Assembly (NCBI RefSeq): GCF_963678635.1
Contig: NC_087062.1
Location: 80,107,200-80,171,199, forward strand
Origin: Symsagittifera roscoffensis
Lineage: Eukaryota; Xenacoelomorpha; Acoela; Convolutidae
Length of the DNA: 64,000 nt
Direction: 5' to 3'
Shown: positions 52,871 to 64,000 of the stretch, in pieces
Position numbering within the stretch: position 1 is the stretch's first letter
How the letters are laid out: every line of letters starts with the position of its first letter
Translations under genes and position numbers: made by a program
Notes under the pieces: generated by a model
Told to the model about the DNA's origin: nothing
Seen by the model: the letters and a program-made list of their open reading frames with translations, nothing else
Databases searched by the model: none

Positions 52871-53238
52871 CTGGATATCACGTTAAAATTGGAAAAGGTA
52901 GTTTTAGATTGCAAACGACAAGAACTTTCAACTAAAGGCCCACTCAGCAAAATCTCTGCCTCTATATCGGTTACAGACGGGCTTGAATCCCTTAAATCAT
53001 TCGAACCTCCAATGCTTTCGAGTACACCCATTATCAGTAAAGCAGAGTCCTATATCTAGTCAGAACACAACGGAAACCAAAGGGTACGAAATAGAAAACG
53101 ATTCATCCGCAATAAAAATCCCTGAAATAGAAATCGCTGATTCCCCTAAAAACTATTTGCTATTTGGTTTTCCTCCAGACCACGGCAAAATGAGGAAATT
53201 CAAAAGTCAACGGTCACAAATTACTAGCAGATGTTATA
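52868..53238 (+). pseudogene. Possible coding exon with a frame change
   Basis: ATATAATAG|ATTTACTGG could be an acceptor and ATAG|GTGAGTCA is a strong donor. Two open frames meet near 53045, the first reading LLDITLKLEKVVLDCKRQE and onward, the second ETKGYEIENDSSAIKIPEIE to the donor. Amino-acid composition is ordinary and polar across both, so a one- or two-base indel near AAAGCAGAGTCC would explain the break. It could be an exon of an unknown gene, a pseudogene, or a transposon-captured exon. No family recognised. Confidence 0.35.
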
Positions 53239-53412
53239 GGTGAGTCATTAATTTTGCACTGGTTAGCTCAGAAAACCCAATCCTAGGTCAGATAAGATAA
53301 AATTAGTGGAAGATTTGAAAAGGAAGGTGAGTCATTAATTTTGCACTGGTTAGCTCAGAGAACCCAATCCTAGGTCAGATAAGATAAAATTAGTGAAACC
53401 ACTTTGCTGAGA
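53239..53412 (+). repeat. 87-bp tandem duplication starting at a splice-donor sequence
   Basis: GGTGAGTCATTAATTTTGCA and the following TGGTTAGCTCAG, AACCCAATCCTAGGTCAGAT and AAGATAAAATTAGTG are repeated with an 87-base offset. Each copy starts with a consensus AG|GTGAGT donor. Confidence 0.9.
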
Positions 53413-53666
53413 AACGGTGAAATCATTGTCTTTAACATGACTAAAAGGTCGTCATTAAATCTCCCAATCAAATTTGTTAACCGAGCCTCGGATAACAAAT
53501 TTCGGATAACAAAATCGCTGTTTCAGGTAGAAGGTCAATATTTTTTGGGTAAAAGGTCGATCTGGTAAAGGGTCGGTCCCCAGAGAAACAATGGGTAGAG
53601 ACAAACATTAAATAAAGAGACAAATTGTATAGAGAGCGGAGCATAATACAGAATTTTTGTTGGTAA

Positions 53667-54607
53667 CCCGGGTTGACCAAAACTTCTTATCATACAATTT
53701 CCATATATGAGAAACTTCTTGTCATACAATTTCATACAATTCCATACGTACAGAAAATTGTATGAAAACTCTATGATAAGTATTTTTCCATATATGAAAA
53801 TTGTATGATAGGTGTTTTCCCATAAACCAAAAATTTTAATTTTTTCTTTCAAAATTTGGTTTCTGAAAAATTTTCGGTTGTAGTTGCAACCGAACACAAG
53901 TGACAATAGACCTTGGTTACTCAAAACACCAAAGGTTGGACGGTCTTGCATTTACAATGCATAGAAAACGACCTGTCTTTGGCTGTCTTTCACAATTGAT
54001 ATAACAAAAGTAACAAACTTTTATTTTTTGGCAAAATTTATTAATGATGATTATATTAAATTTTTGAATTTTCAAATTATCAGACATTGATCAAGGCCTA
54101 CATTAACACCCCATACAAAAGAAAAAGGAATTTTCAGCGTTTTTGAAAAAAAAAAATTAAGTGAAAAGAAAGTAAAAGCCAATTTTATCGTATCCAGGAC
54201 TACGTTATGCACACAAAAAATTTAATTTTGCATGCAAAAATTTTTTTTCGATAAATGTTTGTTTGTGTACGAAAATCGATTTGCGGTTGAAAAAAAAAAC
54301 AAAAAAATTTTTCGGCTAAATTTTTAAAATTACTTGAAAAAATTTTTGTGTCGCCATCAAAAAAATGCCAGTCATACAATTTCCATATATGGGAATTGTA
54401 TGATAAGCATTTTTTTCAAAAACCGAAAATCTCAGTTTTTTATCACCAGATTGTTTTATTAGAATCAAACAGCCACAGAAAAGAGTTTATACCAGTTTTC
54501 AACCATTTTTAGAAATTGTATGAAAATTGTATGACAAGCATTTTCCCACACACTTGATGTATGAAATTGTATGATAAGCATTTTCGGTGTATGGAGGTCA
54601 ACCCGGG
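53667..54607. mobile_element. MITE-like element with CCCGGGTTGACC inverted ends
   Basis: The left end CCCGGGTTGACC (53667-53678) is the exact reverse complement of GGTCAACCCGGG (54596-54607). Inside both ends, TTATCATACAATTTC and its complement recur in inverted and direct copies (for example at 53688, 53715, 54372 and 54558). About 941 bp, no coding capacity. A clear target-site duplication was not seen. Confidence 0.65.
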
Positions 54608-54615
54608 AAGTCAGA

Positions 54616-54942
54616 AGCAGAATGGACTAAGAGCAGAATGGGTCCAATTGTAGAAAAGGAGTAAAATATTAACTTTTACAGGCTAATCGGTAACTTATGT
54701 AAAAGATTTGTCAGTATTACCAAAAAAACTAATGTTTTATGCTTATTTTGAGTAATTTAATCGAAATGTATTTTTAAATCGATTTTAATTTTATGTATGA
54801 AATTATTCAATTTATGCATGATTTATTCATTTTTTTGTTGTTATTGACGATTCTAATAATCGTTTATATCAATAAGCCCATACAAGTCAGTAAAACTTAG
54901 TATTCTGCTCTTGGACCCATTCTGCTCTTAGACTATTCTGCT
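54616..54942. mobile_element. Short inverted-repeat element (31-bp ends)
   Basis: The arm at 54616-54646 matches the reverse complement of 54912-54942 at 29 of 31 positions. Core is TAAGAGCAGAATGGGTCCA. The 265-bp interior is AT-rich and non-coding. It lies eight bases from the CCCGGG element. Confidence 0.75.
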
Positions 54943-56285
54943 TTTTGCCCCGCCCCTAGATATTTATTCCTCTTGTAATCGTTTCATTTGTTTGATAGTT
55001 TATGGCATTTTTGTGACTTTAAGAGAAAGTGTAACCGTGTTGCAGCATGAAACCCTTATCATCGCTGTTTCAGAGCTGTTTCAGAAGCCATCGCGGTTAT
55101 CATTGTTGTTTCAGAAACCCTTATCATTGCTGGACTCAATTTTTGCTATTTTTGATTTGTTTTTAGCTACTGCTAGCTACTAGCAGGTACTCAGCAAAAT
55201 CTCAAGTTTGAGACTGCCGAAGTATGTTTCCCGGAGCTTGAGAGAAACATTGGAAACGCATAAGTAGCGCATGAAAAGCAAAAATGTTACAGGTCTTCTA
55301 ACAGTTTTTGAAAACTTCTTAACACAGGTGAACAAGAAATTTAGTTCGAAAAAAAACTGTTTGTGAAAATGTTTTGCTCGAAATGCGTAATTTATAATTT
55401 AGCAAAGGATTTCTCAGATCTGATTTCAGATCTGAAATTTTGTTTTTTAAGGTTATTTCAGATCTAAAATTTGTAAATTCTTATCAAGATCTGAAATAAA
55501 GAATTTCAGGTCTGAGAATCAACGTATGTAAGAAGCAAATAATTTCAGATATTGCACAGAAAATCACCTGGGTACGGGTAGGTCAAAACCACTATCAGTA
55601 ACTCTTTTTTCATAATGTATACTCTGCTATATCGTCGTTTTATTGAGTACCAAAAGCTAATGAAAACATAGAAATCCTATTTTTCTTCAGAAATCATTGT
55701 GCTTTCTACAAAATTTCCTCCATAACTTTTTTGTCCTTTTCTAAGGAACTATCTTTGTTTCAGTACGGCAGGTATCAATTATTGCTGTGAGAGCAACACT
55801 GAGGATTATTAGCCGAATAAAATGTTGAAATAGCGTTGCTGCATTTTCAATTAACGGTTGGATGGCCAAATTAATTGAAAAAATTCAACCTGACTGTAAT
55901 CTTTATGATTTTTGAAAAGCAGCTGATGGTTTTTAATATTGCCTTTTTGGCTTTTTTGAAACAAGTTGTGCATCATTGCATTTATTTTTTGAGATATTTT
56001 TGCTCCAGATTATAGCTAACTACCTGTTTCGTCGTGAGAAAGTTTCATGAATGGTGTATAGAACAATTAAATGGATCAGACTGAAATTGTTCTTTACAAT
56101 TTGAATATGTTGAGCAATAGTTTTCTACAAACTTGATCATTTTGTACTTAAAATTGCGAATGGTGGTTGGGTTTTCGAATTTTTAGGCTTATACTGAGGT
56201 CACCGTATGGTTTTTTCCGCGCTGGTTCTTGATATGTGCTGTTTTTTTTATTACGGCCGAAAAATTGAAACTAATTTGCTGAGCA
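54943..56285. other. AT-rich stretch without recognised genes
   Basis: No convincing ORF. A cluster of TTTCAGATCTGAAA-type palindromes and half-sites lies at 55410-55550. Otherwise unique-looking AT-rich sequence. Confidence 0.5.
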
Positions 56286-59200
56286 GTAATTGATACACTA
56301 TAAACGTGATGACAATCATTTTGCAAATGCGTCGCAAAAGAAAAGTCACGGAGATACATTTAGTTGTCTGTTTGCATCTATTTTTCAGCTTGAGTTTGTC
56401 GGCAAATTTGCTATCTGTAGCTTTCATTAATTTTCGACATCGTGGTTTGACATCCCAAGATTTGATGCACTATAATATCAGGTTTGACATCCTTAGGTTT
56501 GACATCCTCAGATTAGACATCCTCAGTAATTAATACACTATCAACGTGATGACAATCGTTTTGCAAATGCGTCGCAAAAGAAAAGCCCCACAGATATAAT
56601 TAGTTTTCTGTTTGCATCTATTTTTCAGCAGGAGTTTTTCGGCAAATTTGCTATCTGTAGCTTTCATAAACTTTCGACATCGTGGTTTGACATCCCAAGA
56701 TTTGATACACTATAATATCAGGTTTGACATCCTTAGGTTTGACATCCTCAGATTAGACATCCTCAGTAATTAATACACTATCAACGTGATGACAATCGTT
56801 TTGCACATGCGTCGCAAAAGAAAAGCCCCACAGATATAATTAGTTTTCTGTTTGCATCTATTTTTCAGCAAGAGTTTTTTGGCAAATTTACTATCTGTAG
56901 CTTTCCTTAATTTTGGGGATCGTGGTTTGACATCCTCAGATTTGATACACTACGCTCCTCAGGTTTGACATCCTTAGGTTTGACATCCTCAGATTAGACA
57001 TCTTCAGTAATTGAAACACTATAAGCGTGATGAAAATCATTTTGCTAATGCGTCGCAAAAGAAAAGCCCCACAGATAAATTTAGTTGTCTGTTTGCATCT
57101 ATTTTTCAGCTTGAGTTTTTCGGCAAAATTGCTATCTGTCGCTTTCATTAATTTTGGACATCGTGATTTGACATCCGAAGATTTGATACACTATAATCCT
57201 CAGGTTTGACATCCTTAGGTTTGACATCCTCAGATTAGACATCCTCAATAATTGATACACTATAAACGTGATGACAATCAATTTGCGAATGCGTCGCAAA
57301 AAAAAAGCTCCACAGATATAATTAGTTTTCTGTTTGCATCTATTTTTCAGCAGGAATTTTTTTTGGCAAATTTACTATCTGTAGCTTTCTTTAATTTTGG
57401 ACATCGTGGTTTCACATCCTCAGATTTGATACACTATAATTCTCAGCTTTAACATCCTTAGGTTTGATATCCTCAGATTAGACATCCTCAGTAATTGATA
57501 CACTATAAGCATAATGAAAGTCACTATGCGAATGCGTCGCAAAAGAAAAGCCCCACAGATAAACTTAGTTTTCTGTTTGCATCTATTTTTCAGCAGGAGT
57601 TTTTCGGCAATCTACTATCTGTAGCTTTCATTCATTTTGGACATCGTGATTTGACATCCCCAGATTTGAAACACTATGCTCCTCAGGTTTGACATCCTTA
57701 GGATTGACATCCTCAGATTAGACATCCTCATTAATTGATACACCATAAGTGAGATGACAATCTTTTTGCGAATACCGTCGCAAAGGTAAAACCCCACATA
57801 AATATTTTATTGTGCATCGATTTGCATCTATTTTTCAGCTTGAGTTTTTTGGCAAATTTGTTATCTGTAGCTTTCATTAATTTTGGACATCGTGGTTTGA
57901 CATCCCAAAATTTGATACACTATAAAATCAGGTTTGACATCCTTAGGTTTGACATCCTCAGATTAGACATCCTCAGTAATAGATACACTATAAACGTGAT
58001 GACAATCGTTTTGCAAATGCGTCGTAAAAGAAAAGCCCCACATATATATTTAGTTGTCTGCTTGCATCTATTTTTCAGCTTGAGTTTTTCGGCAAATTTG
58101 CTATCTGTAGCTTTCATTAATTTTCGACATCCTGGTTTGACATCCCAAGATTAGATACACTATAATATCAGGTTTGACATCCTTAGGTTTGGCATCCTCA
58201 GATTAGACATCCTCAGTAATTGATACACTATAAACGTGATGACAATCGTTTTGCAAATGCGTCGCAAAAGAAAAGCCTCACATATATATTTAGTTGTCTG
58301 TTTGCATCTATTTTTCAGCAAGAGTTTTTTGGCAAATTTGCTATCTGTAGCTTTCATTAATTTTCAACATCCTGGTTTGACATCCCAAGATTAGATACAC
58401 TATAATATCAGGTTTGACATCCTTAGGTTTGACATCCTCAGATTAGACATCCTCAGTAATTGATACACTATAAACGTGATGACAATCGTTTTGCAAATGC
58501 GTCGCAAAAGAAAAGCCTCACATATATATTTAGTTGTCTGTTTGCATCTTTTTTTCAGCTTGAGTTTTTCGGCAAATTTGCTATCTGTAGCTTTCATTAC
58601 TTTTGGACATCGTGGTATGACATTCAATGATTTGATACACTATAACCCTCAGGTTTGACATCCTTAGGTTTGACATCTTCTGATTAGACATCCTCAGTAA
58701 TTGATACACTATAAGCGTGATGACAATCATTTTGCTAATGCGTCGCAAAAGAAAAGCCCCGCAGATATATTTAGTTGTCTGTTTGCATCTATTTTTCAGC
58801 TTGAGTTTTTCGGCAAATCTACTATCTGTAGCTTTCATTAATTTTGGACATCGTGGTTTGACATCCCAAGATTTGATACACTATAATCCTCAGGTTTGAC
58901 ATCCTTAGGTTTGATATCCTCAGATTAGACATCCTCAATAATTGATACACTATAAGCGTGATGACAATCATTTTGCGAATGCGTCGCAATTGAAAAGCCC
59001 CACAGATATAATTAGTTTTCTGTTTGCATCTATTTTTCAGCAGGAGTTTTTTAGCAAATTTTTTATCTGTAGCTTTCCTTAATTTTGGACATCGTGGTTT
59101 CACATCCTCAGATTTGATACACTATAATTCTCAGTTTTGACATCCTTAGGTTTGATATCCTCAGATTAGACATCCTCAGTAATTGATACACTATAAGCGT

Positions 59201-60490
59201 GATGAAAGTCACTATGCGAATGCGTCGCAAAAGAAAAGCCCCACAGATATACTTAGTTTTCTGTTTGCATCTATTTTTCAGCAGGAGTTTTTCGGCAAAT
59301 TTACTATCTGTAGCTTTCATTCATTTTGGACATCGTGGTTTGACATCTTTAGATTTGATACCTTTTGCTCCTCAGGTTTGACATCCTTAGGTTTGACATC
59401 CTCAGAGTAGACATCCCCAGTAATTGATACACCATAAGCAAGTTGACAATCTTTTTGCGATTGCGTCGCAAAAGTAAAGCCTCACATATATATTTTATTG
59501 TCTACTTGCATCTATTTTTCAGCTTGAGTTTTTCGGCAAACTTGCTATCTGTAGCTTTCCTTAATTTTGAACATCGTGGTTTGACATCCTCAGATTTGAT
59601 ACACTATGCTCCTCAGGTTTGACATCTTTAGATTTGACATCCTCAGATTAGACATCCTCAGTAATTGATACACTATAAGCGTGATGACAATCATTTTGCA
59701 TCTATTTTTCAGCAGGAGTTTTTCGGCAAATTTACTAGCTGTAGCTTTCATTCATTTTGGAAATCGTGGTTTGACATCCTTAGATTTGATACACTTTGCT
59801 CCTCAGGTTTGACATCCTTAGGTTTGACATCCTCAGAGTAGACATCCTCAGTAATTGATACACCATAAGCAAGTTGACAATCTTTTTGCGATTGCGTCGC
59901 AAAAGTAAAGCCTCACATATATATATTTTATTGTCTATTTGCATCTGTTTTTCAGCTTGAGTTTTTCGGCAAATTTGCTATCTGTCGCTTTCATTAATTT
60001 TGGACATCGTGATTTGACATCCCAAGATTTGATACACTATAATCCTCAGGTTTGACATCCTTAGGTTTGACATCCTCAGATTAGACATCCTCATTAATTG
60101 ATACACCATAAGCAAGATGACAATCATTTTGCGAATGCGTCGCAAAAGTAAAGCCCCACATATATATTTTATTGTTTTTCGGCAAATTTGTCATCTGTAG
60201 CTTTCATTAATTTTGGACATCGTGTTTTGACATCCCAAAATTTGATACACTATAATATCAGGTTTGACATCCTTAGGTTTGACATCCTCAGATTAGACAT
60301 CCTCAGTAAATGATACACTATAAGCGTGATGACAAGCATTTTGCGCATGCGTCGCAAAAGAAAAGCCCCTCAGATATAATTAGTTTTTTGTTTGCATCTA
60401 TTTTTGAGCAGGAGTTGTTCGGTAATTTTGCTATCTGTAGCTTTCATTATTTTGGACATCGTGGTTTGACATCCTCAGATTTGCACAATT
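56286..60490. repeat. Satellite array of ~240-bp units (about 18 copies)
   Basis: Units start at TTGATACACTATAA-like sequence near 56290, 56531, 56771, 57012, 57254, 57496, 57737, 57980, 58220, 58460, 58701, 58944, 59185, 59427, 59666, 59860, 60100 and 60309. Each holds GCGTCGCAAAAGAAAAGCCC, then TTTGCATCTATTTTTCAGC, then GCTATCTGTAGCTTTCATTA, then GACATCGTGGTTTGACATCC. Each ends with a 15-bp sub-repeat (TTTGACATCCTTAGG, TTTGACATCCTCAGA, TTAGACATCCTCAG). The 59666 and 60100 units are internally deleted. Short ORFs on both strands belong to the repeat and are not counted as genes. Confidence 0.92.
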
Positions 60491-61147
60491 TTAGACATTC
60501 ACATTTTTCGAAAAAAGATTTTTCAAATACTTTTCAAAAAGTTTTCCTAAACACTGAATAGACTCCAATCGGGCTACATTTTTGTGGGCTGATTAGACTA
60601 TAAAAATTCGTAACACCGAAAAATGTTTAGTTGTATGTGTATCTGCTAGTATGAAAATGAAAAAGTCAAAGCTAACTTATTTTCAAGTTTCCCTGATTTT
60701 TTTGTTTTAGCCGAAAACTTTTTGACCGAAAGATTTATTAGATTGAAAAGTTTACTATAAAAAAGCAAGATTATTGCAAATAAACTGCTTTAGGAGGTTA
60801 TCCAGGCAGGATAACGTAATATTTTCACATACAAGAAAATGTAATTTTTCGTGTATGGCTAAAAAATCTTCCTTTTAAAATCTTAATGGTTGAAATTCTC
60901 GGCTTGTCTTCTCTGAAAAACAAAAATTATTTTTACATTTAAGAAAAAATTTAATTAGTCCACACGAAAAAGGTATAGTCAATTTTTATTCATTGATTAT
61001 TGTTTGCTTGAACATTTCCGACTATTAAGAAGCAAAAATTATCTATGTTTTTTGAAGTTTTCACTTTGAAACTAAAAGTTTTTATGTTACAATTTTAATA
61101 TATGGAGGTTGTATGATAATCGCTTTTTATATACACTCCAGATATGG

Positions 61148-61240
61148 AAACAGAGGCGGATTTAGGGGGGCGTGGGTGGACGCTAATATATACTAATTTT
61201 GAGGGGGGAGCGCGCGCCGAAAAAACCCTATTTTTTGGTC
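61148..61240. repeat. Second copy of the GGATTTAGGGGGG dispersed repeat
   Basis: GGCGGATTTAGGGGGGC followed by CTAATATATACTAATTTTGA and a G-run, as at 6168-6340. A partial third copy (AATATATATTAATTTTGAAGG) is at about 62545-62570. Confidence 0.6.
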
Positions 61241-61263
61241 AAACTTTTCCTAAACGCCTTTTT

Positions 61264-61450
61264 TGGCCTGTTTTTTCAGCATTTTACCTGCGGTCCACTG
61301 TTACCTACGACCTAAAAAAAAGGCCGACAAAATGTAATTTGGACGTCGTGGTTTGACACCTTAATCACCTTATTTGTGGCCTGTTTTTTTCAGCATTTTA
61401 CCTGCGGTCCACTATGTTACCTACGACCTAAAAAAAAGGCAGACAAAATT
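61264..61450. repeat. Two-copy ~112-bp tandem repeat
   Basis: GGCCTGTTTTTTCAGCATTT, ACCTGCGGTCCACT and TTACCTACGACCTAAAAAAA followed by GGC-GACAAAAT occur twice about 112 bases apart. Confidence 0.85.
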
Positions 61451-61619
61451 TTTGTAAGTTTTTGAAAATATGCGAATTGCTTTATGAGTGTTTTTCCTGT
61501 AAGGAGGTAAACCGGCTTCCATAAATTTCCTTTTGACCAGTATCCCTTAAATTGAAAATGGTCGAAAGGGAGTTTCAGCCAAACAAAAACTGACCCGTCA
61601 AATTTTCTTTCGACTATCA

Positions 61620-61750
61620 GCGAAAATTTTACATGTAAATCATCAGAGCTACCATCTATGGAAGCATCAATATTTGATTTCAAAGACTTACAAATGTAAT
61701 CCGGGTCTGAAAATGCCAGTTTTACTCATCTGCTTTAAGTTTTCTCATCT
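61620..61750 (+). repeat. Single copy of the TACCATCTATGGAAG repeat
   Basis: CATCAGAGCTACCATCTATG, then ATCAATATTTGATTTCAAAG, then AATGTAATCCGGGTCTGAAA, then CTCATCTGCT match the fold-back arms at 62780-62885 closely. Confidence 0.8.
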
Positions 61751-62183
61751 GATTGTTCGAGGCGGGATCAAATTGGCTTTTTCCTCCGATTTTCCAGTTT
61801 TATCCATTTGTTTAGTATCATTAGTAGGCGTGAATAAACAATGAGGCAAAGACTGCGTTTTTTGAAAGTGTTTCCGAAAAATTTTCTATCAAGGATGAAA
61901 CAGCAGTGCAATAATCACCTTATTCAATTTAATGCACTCGTTCACTGTTTTATTACTTTTACTTTTATGTTTTTGTAAATAATTTCATCTCGACTTTTTC
62001 TACGAGCTCATCGAGGCATTAAAGTTTCCCGATTGTTCGTGAAATAATTTTTATCATATTGTTTTATCTTCGAAAGTGAAACTGTTTTGAGTTCTAAAAA
62101 TCCAGATTACTGCTGACGCCGGTTATTTTTCAAATAACAAAGTAGCATTTTGTTATTCGAATATCCAGAGATTCTAATTCGAT

Positions 62184-62387
62184 ATGTGGTTGTCCAGATT
62201 GTTGAAACATTTGCATGATGTTTGGGCAGAGGATTGGACTCTTTTCTACTCCTCTCTCTTTGGCCCAAGTTCAGAACTGCCTCTGCTCAACTGGCTTTTT
62301 ATGGTAGCTTTTGTCTGTTTTTACCTGTCTGTAATGGCATACTGCAGATACAGGGATTCTGGATGCAACAATCAGGCTAGGAATTAA
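62184..62387 (+). CDS. Possible small membrane protein (67 codons)
   Basis: It starts MWLSRLLKHLHDVWAEDWT and has one hydrophobic segment of helix length at about residues 35-55 (LNWLFMVAFVCFYLSVMAYC), then a short polar tail. G+C is higher than in the flanks and the composition looks coding. No relatives recognised and no AATAAA seen nearby. It could be a single-exon gene, an exon, or a chance ORF. Confidence 0.35.
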   Translation: MWLSRLLKHLHDVWAEDWTLFYSSLFGPSSELPLLNWLFMVAFVCFYLSVMAYCRYRDSGCNNQARN

Positions 62388-62769
62388 TAATAATTTTTGG
62401 TAACAGAAAAAAAGTAGTTTTTGATATCAAATTTATTTTTTTCCTGGTTGAAGGCTCAAAACTCGAACCTGATCCGCTGACCAGTCAAAGGTTCCCCATT
62501 TGGTATTTTTAAGAACATCCAATTCCGGCCAGTATTCGGCGGCAATATATATTAATTTTGAAGGGCGGTCCGCGCCGAAAAAAAAAAGATTGTTTGATTA
62601 AAACTACCCATAAACATTCCAAACACAGCAATTTTGACCCGTTTGTTTTCAAAAAGACTCTTTATACACTAGTGGACTAAATTAGGCACACATTCAAAAA
62701 TTTACTCTCTAAAATGTCTGCTATCAATGCCCAATTTGGACAAAATTTCTTTCGAAAATTTTACATTGG

Positions 62770-63575
62770 CTAAGAGTAAATCATCAGAGCTACCATCTAT
62801 GGAAGTATCAATATTTGATTTCAAAGACTTCCAAATGTAATCCGGGTCTGAAAATGTCAGTTTTTCTCATCTGCTCTAAGTTTTCCAATCCGCGTAAATA
62901 AAGTAAGACAGAGCCGAGTTAAGTAAGACTATTAAACTGCTTAAATCAACTTTCTTACTGATAAAAGTTCACGTCGCATGAACAAAGTTTTTAGACCGCT
63001 TATTCGAGAAGGAGTGCACTAGATTCTAAACTTATTGCAGATGAGAAAAACTGCATTTTCAGAACCAATTTACATCGGTGAGTCTTTAAAATCAAACATT
63101 GATACCTTCAGAGATGGTACACTAGAGAACAAAATTAAGAGCAAAATCAATTTTTTTCTCTAAAGCACCTGTTTTGATGTCCATTTTGGACAATATTTAC
63201 TTTGATTTTCAGCAAAGTTTTTTCATTTACCAAGAGAAAAATCATCAGAGCTACCATCTATAATACTATCAAAAATTTGGTTTCAATGACTTACCAATGT
63301 AATCGGGGTCTGAAAATGTTAAGTTTATTTGCATCGTAGTGAAATCTTTCTTGAAAAAGCGGAGTAAAAAAGTTATTCAAGTGAGAAAATTGAAATAATC
63401 AGTGTAAAAACTTTCTTAAAGTCTGCTTTTTCTTAATTTTTCATGCGAAGTAAAAAACTTAGAGCAGATGAGGAAATCTGGCATTTTCAGACCCAAATTA
63501 CATAGGTGAGTCATTGAAACTAAATATTGACGTTAGTATGGAGGGCAGCTCTGATCTTTGGTCTTGGTCTATGTA
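62770..63575. repeat. Fold-back repeat: four arms in alternating orientation
   Basis: Arms with AGAGCTACCATCTATG and AATGTAATC-GGGTCTGAAAA lie at about 62780-62885 (+), 63040-63125 (-), 63240-63330 (+) and 63455-63570 (-). They form two successive palindromic units of some 340 bp. Minus arms read GCATTTTCAGA-CC, then TTACAT-GGTGAGTC, then ATTGA, then GATGGTA-like sequence. Non-coding. Confidence 0.8.
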
Positions 63576-64000
63576 AAAACTTTACTGAAAATCAAATGAA
63601 ATGTTGTCCAAAATTGACATTAAAAACAGGCATTTTAGATTTTTTAAAAAGCAAGAGTTTGCTCTTAATTTTTTCCTCAACAGGGATGGCTCGGAAAATC
63701 AAGAAAGGCCGATTAATTTTTCTTAACCCTTTCTCCTCGGTAAAATCCTAGAGTTGCCTTTATTTGAATTCGAGGCTTATCAGGCACTGAGAAGGCTTAG
63801 TGACTTCTGCCTCAGGATCTAAGCTATAAAAATCAAATTTTCGACTGTAAGAAATTCAAAAGATAACAAAAAACGTCCAATTTTTTTTTTGGTAAATCTC
63901 ATTTTTTTGGGAAGCTTTAATTGAGTTAGTAAGGCAGTCAGTAAGCTTAAGATGTTATAATAGCTTGAAAGACATATAACTTGGAGCTTAATCCAGTTTT

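Noticed and set aside
56286-60490. Short ORFs in the satellite as genes
   Set aside because: They recur with the repeat on both strands, without starts or splice sites of their own.
56286-60490. CRISPR-like array
   Set aside because: Units are ~240 bp, contiguous and without unique spacers, and the context is eukaryotic.

Overview
The window is animal nuclear DNA from an invertebrate I cannot name. It is AT-rich and gene-poor, with spliced exons carrying GT-AG introns and no operons or bacterial signals. Most of it is transposable-element sequence, satellites and introns. No rRNA, tRNA or CRISPR array was recognised.

0.03-10.7 kb: a host gene on the minus strand for a multi-pass membrane protein I do not recognise. 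I could place seven exons (10716-10331, 5624-5550, 5465-5312, 5163-5048, 4869-4784, 2082-1964, 1435-1166), joined by GT-AG sites with matching phase at every junction, plus a possible eighth at 91-32. The 4.7-kb first intron holds a truncated LINE and several small repeats.

8.2-22.4 kb: an almost identical 7,116-bp tandem duplication (8203-15318 and 15319-22434). Each unit carries the LINE fragment, the first exon of the host gene, an LTR, and the 3' end of a giant retrotransposon.

18.0-43.0 kb: one very large Ty3/gypsy-type LTR retrotransposon on the minus strand, about 25 kb as it stands. From right to left: 5' LTR (42075-43000), a 0.7-kb stretch of host DNA that does not belong there, a 2.9-kb leader full of CCCCTCCGGATT motifs, gag with two zinc knuckles, pol (protease, RT, RNase H, integrase) ending in a macro-domain-like module, ORF3 (about 2,070 codons, with an SGNH/GDSL-hydrolase domain whose four catalytic blocks are intact), ORF4 (831 codons, unrecognised), the polypurine tract and the 3' LTR (18035-18961). 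The LTRs differ by under 1%, so the insertion is young, yet gag-pol and ORF3 are broken by several frameshifts and three in-frame stops. ORF4 and most of ORF3 are open. The accessory reading frames are together about as long as gag-pol.

43.0-49.4 kb: nested, decayed non-LTR retrotransposons on both strands, one of them split by an inverted solo LTR related to the giant element.

49.4-64 kb: repeats. There is a diverged array of about 165 bp, one possible coding exon with a duplicated splice donor, two adjacent inverted-repeat elements, a 4.2-kb satellite of about 240-bp units, fold-back repeats, and one small membrane-protein ORF.
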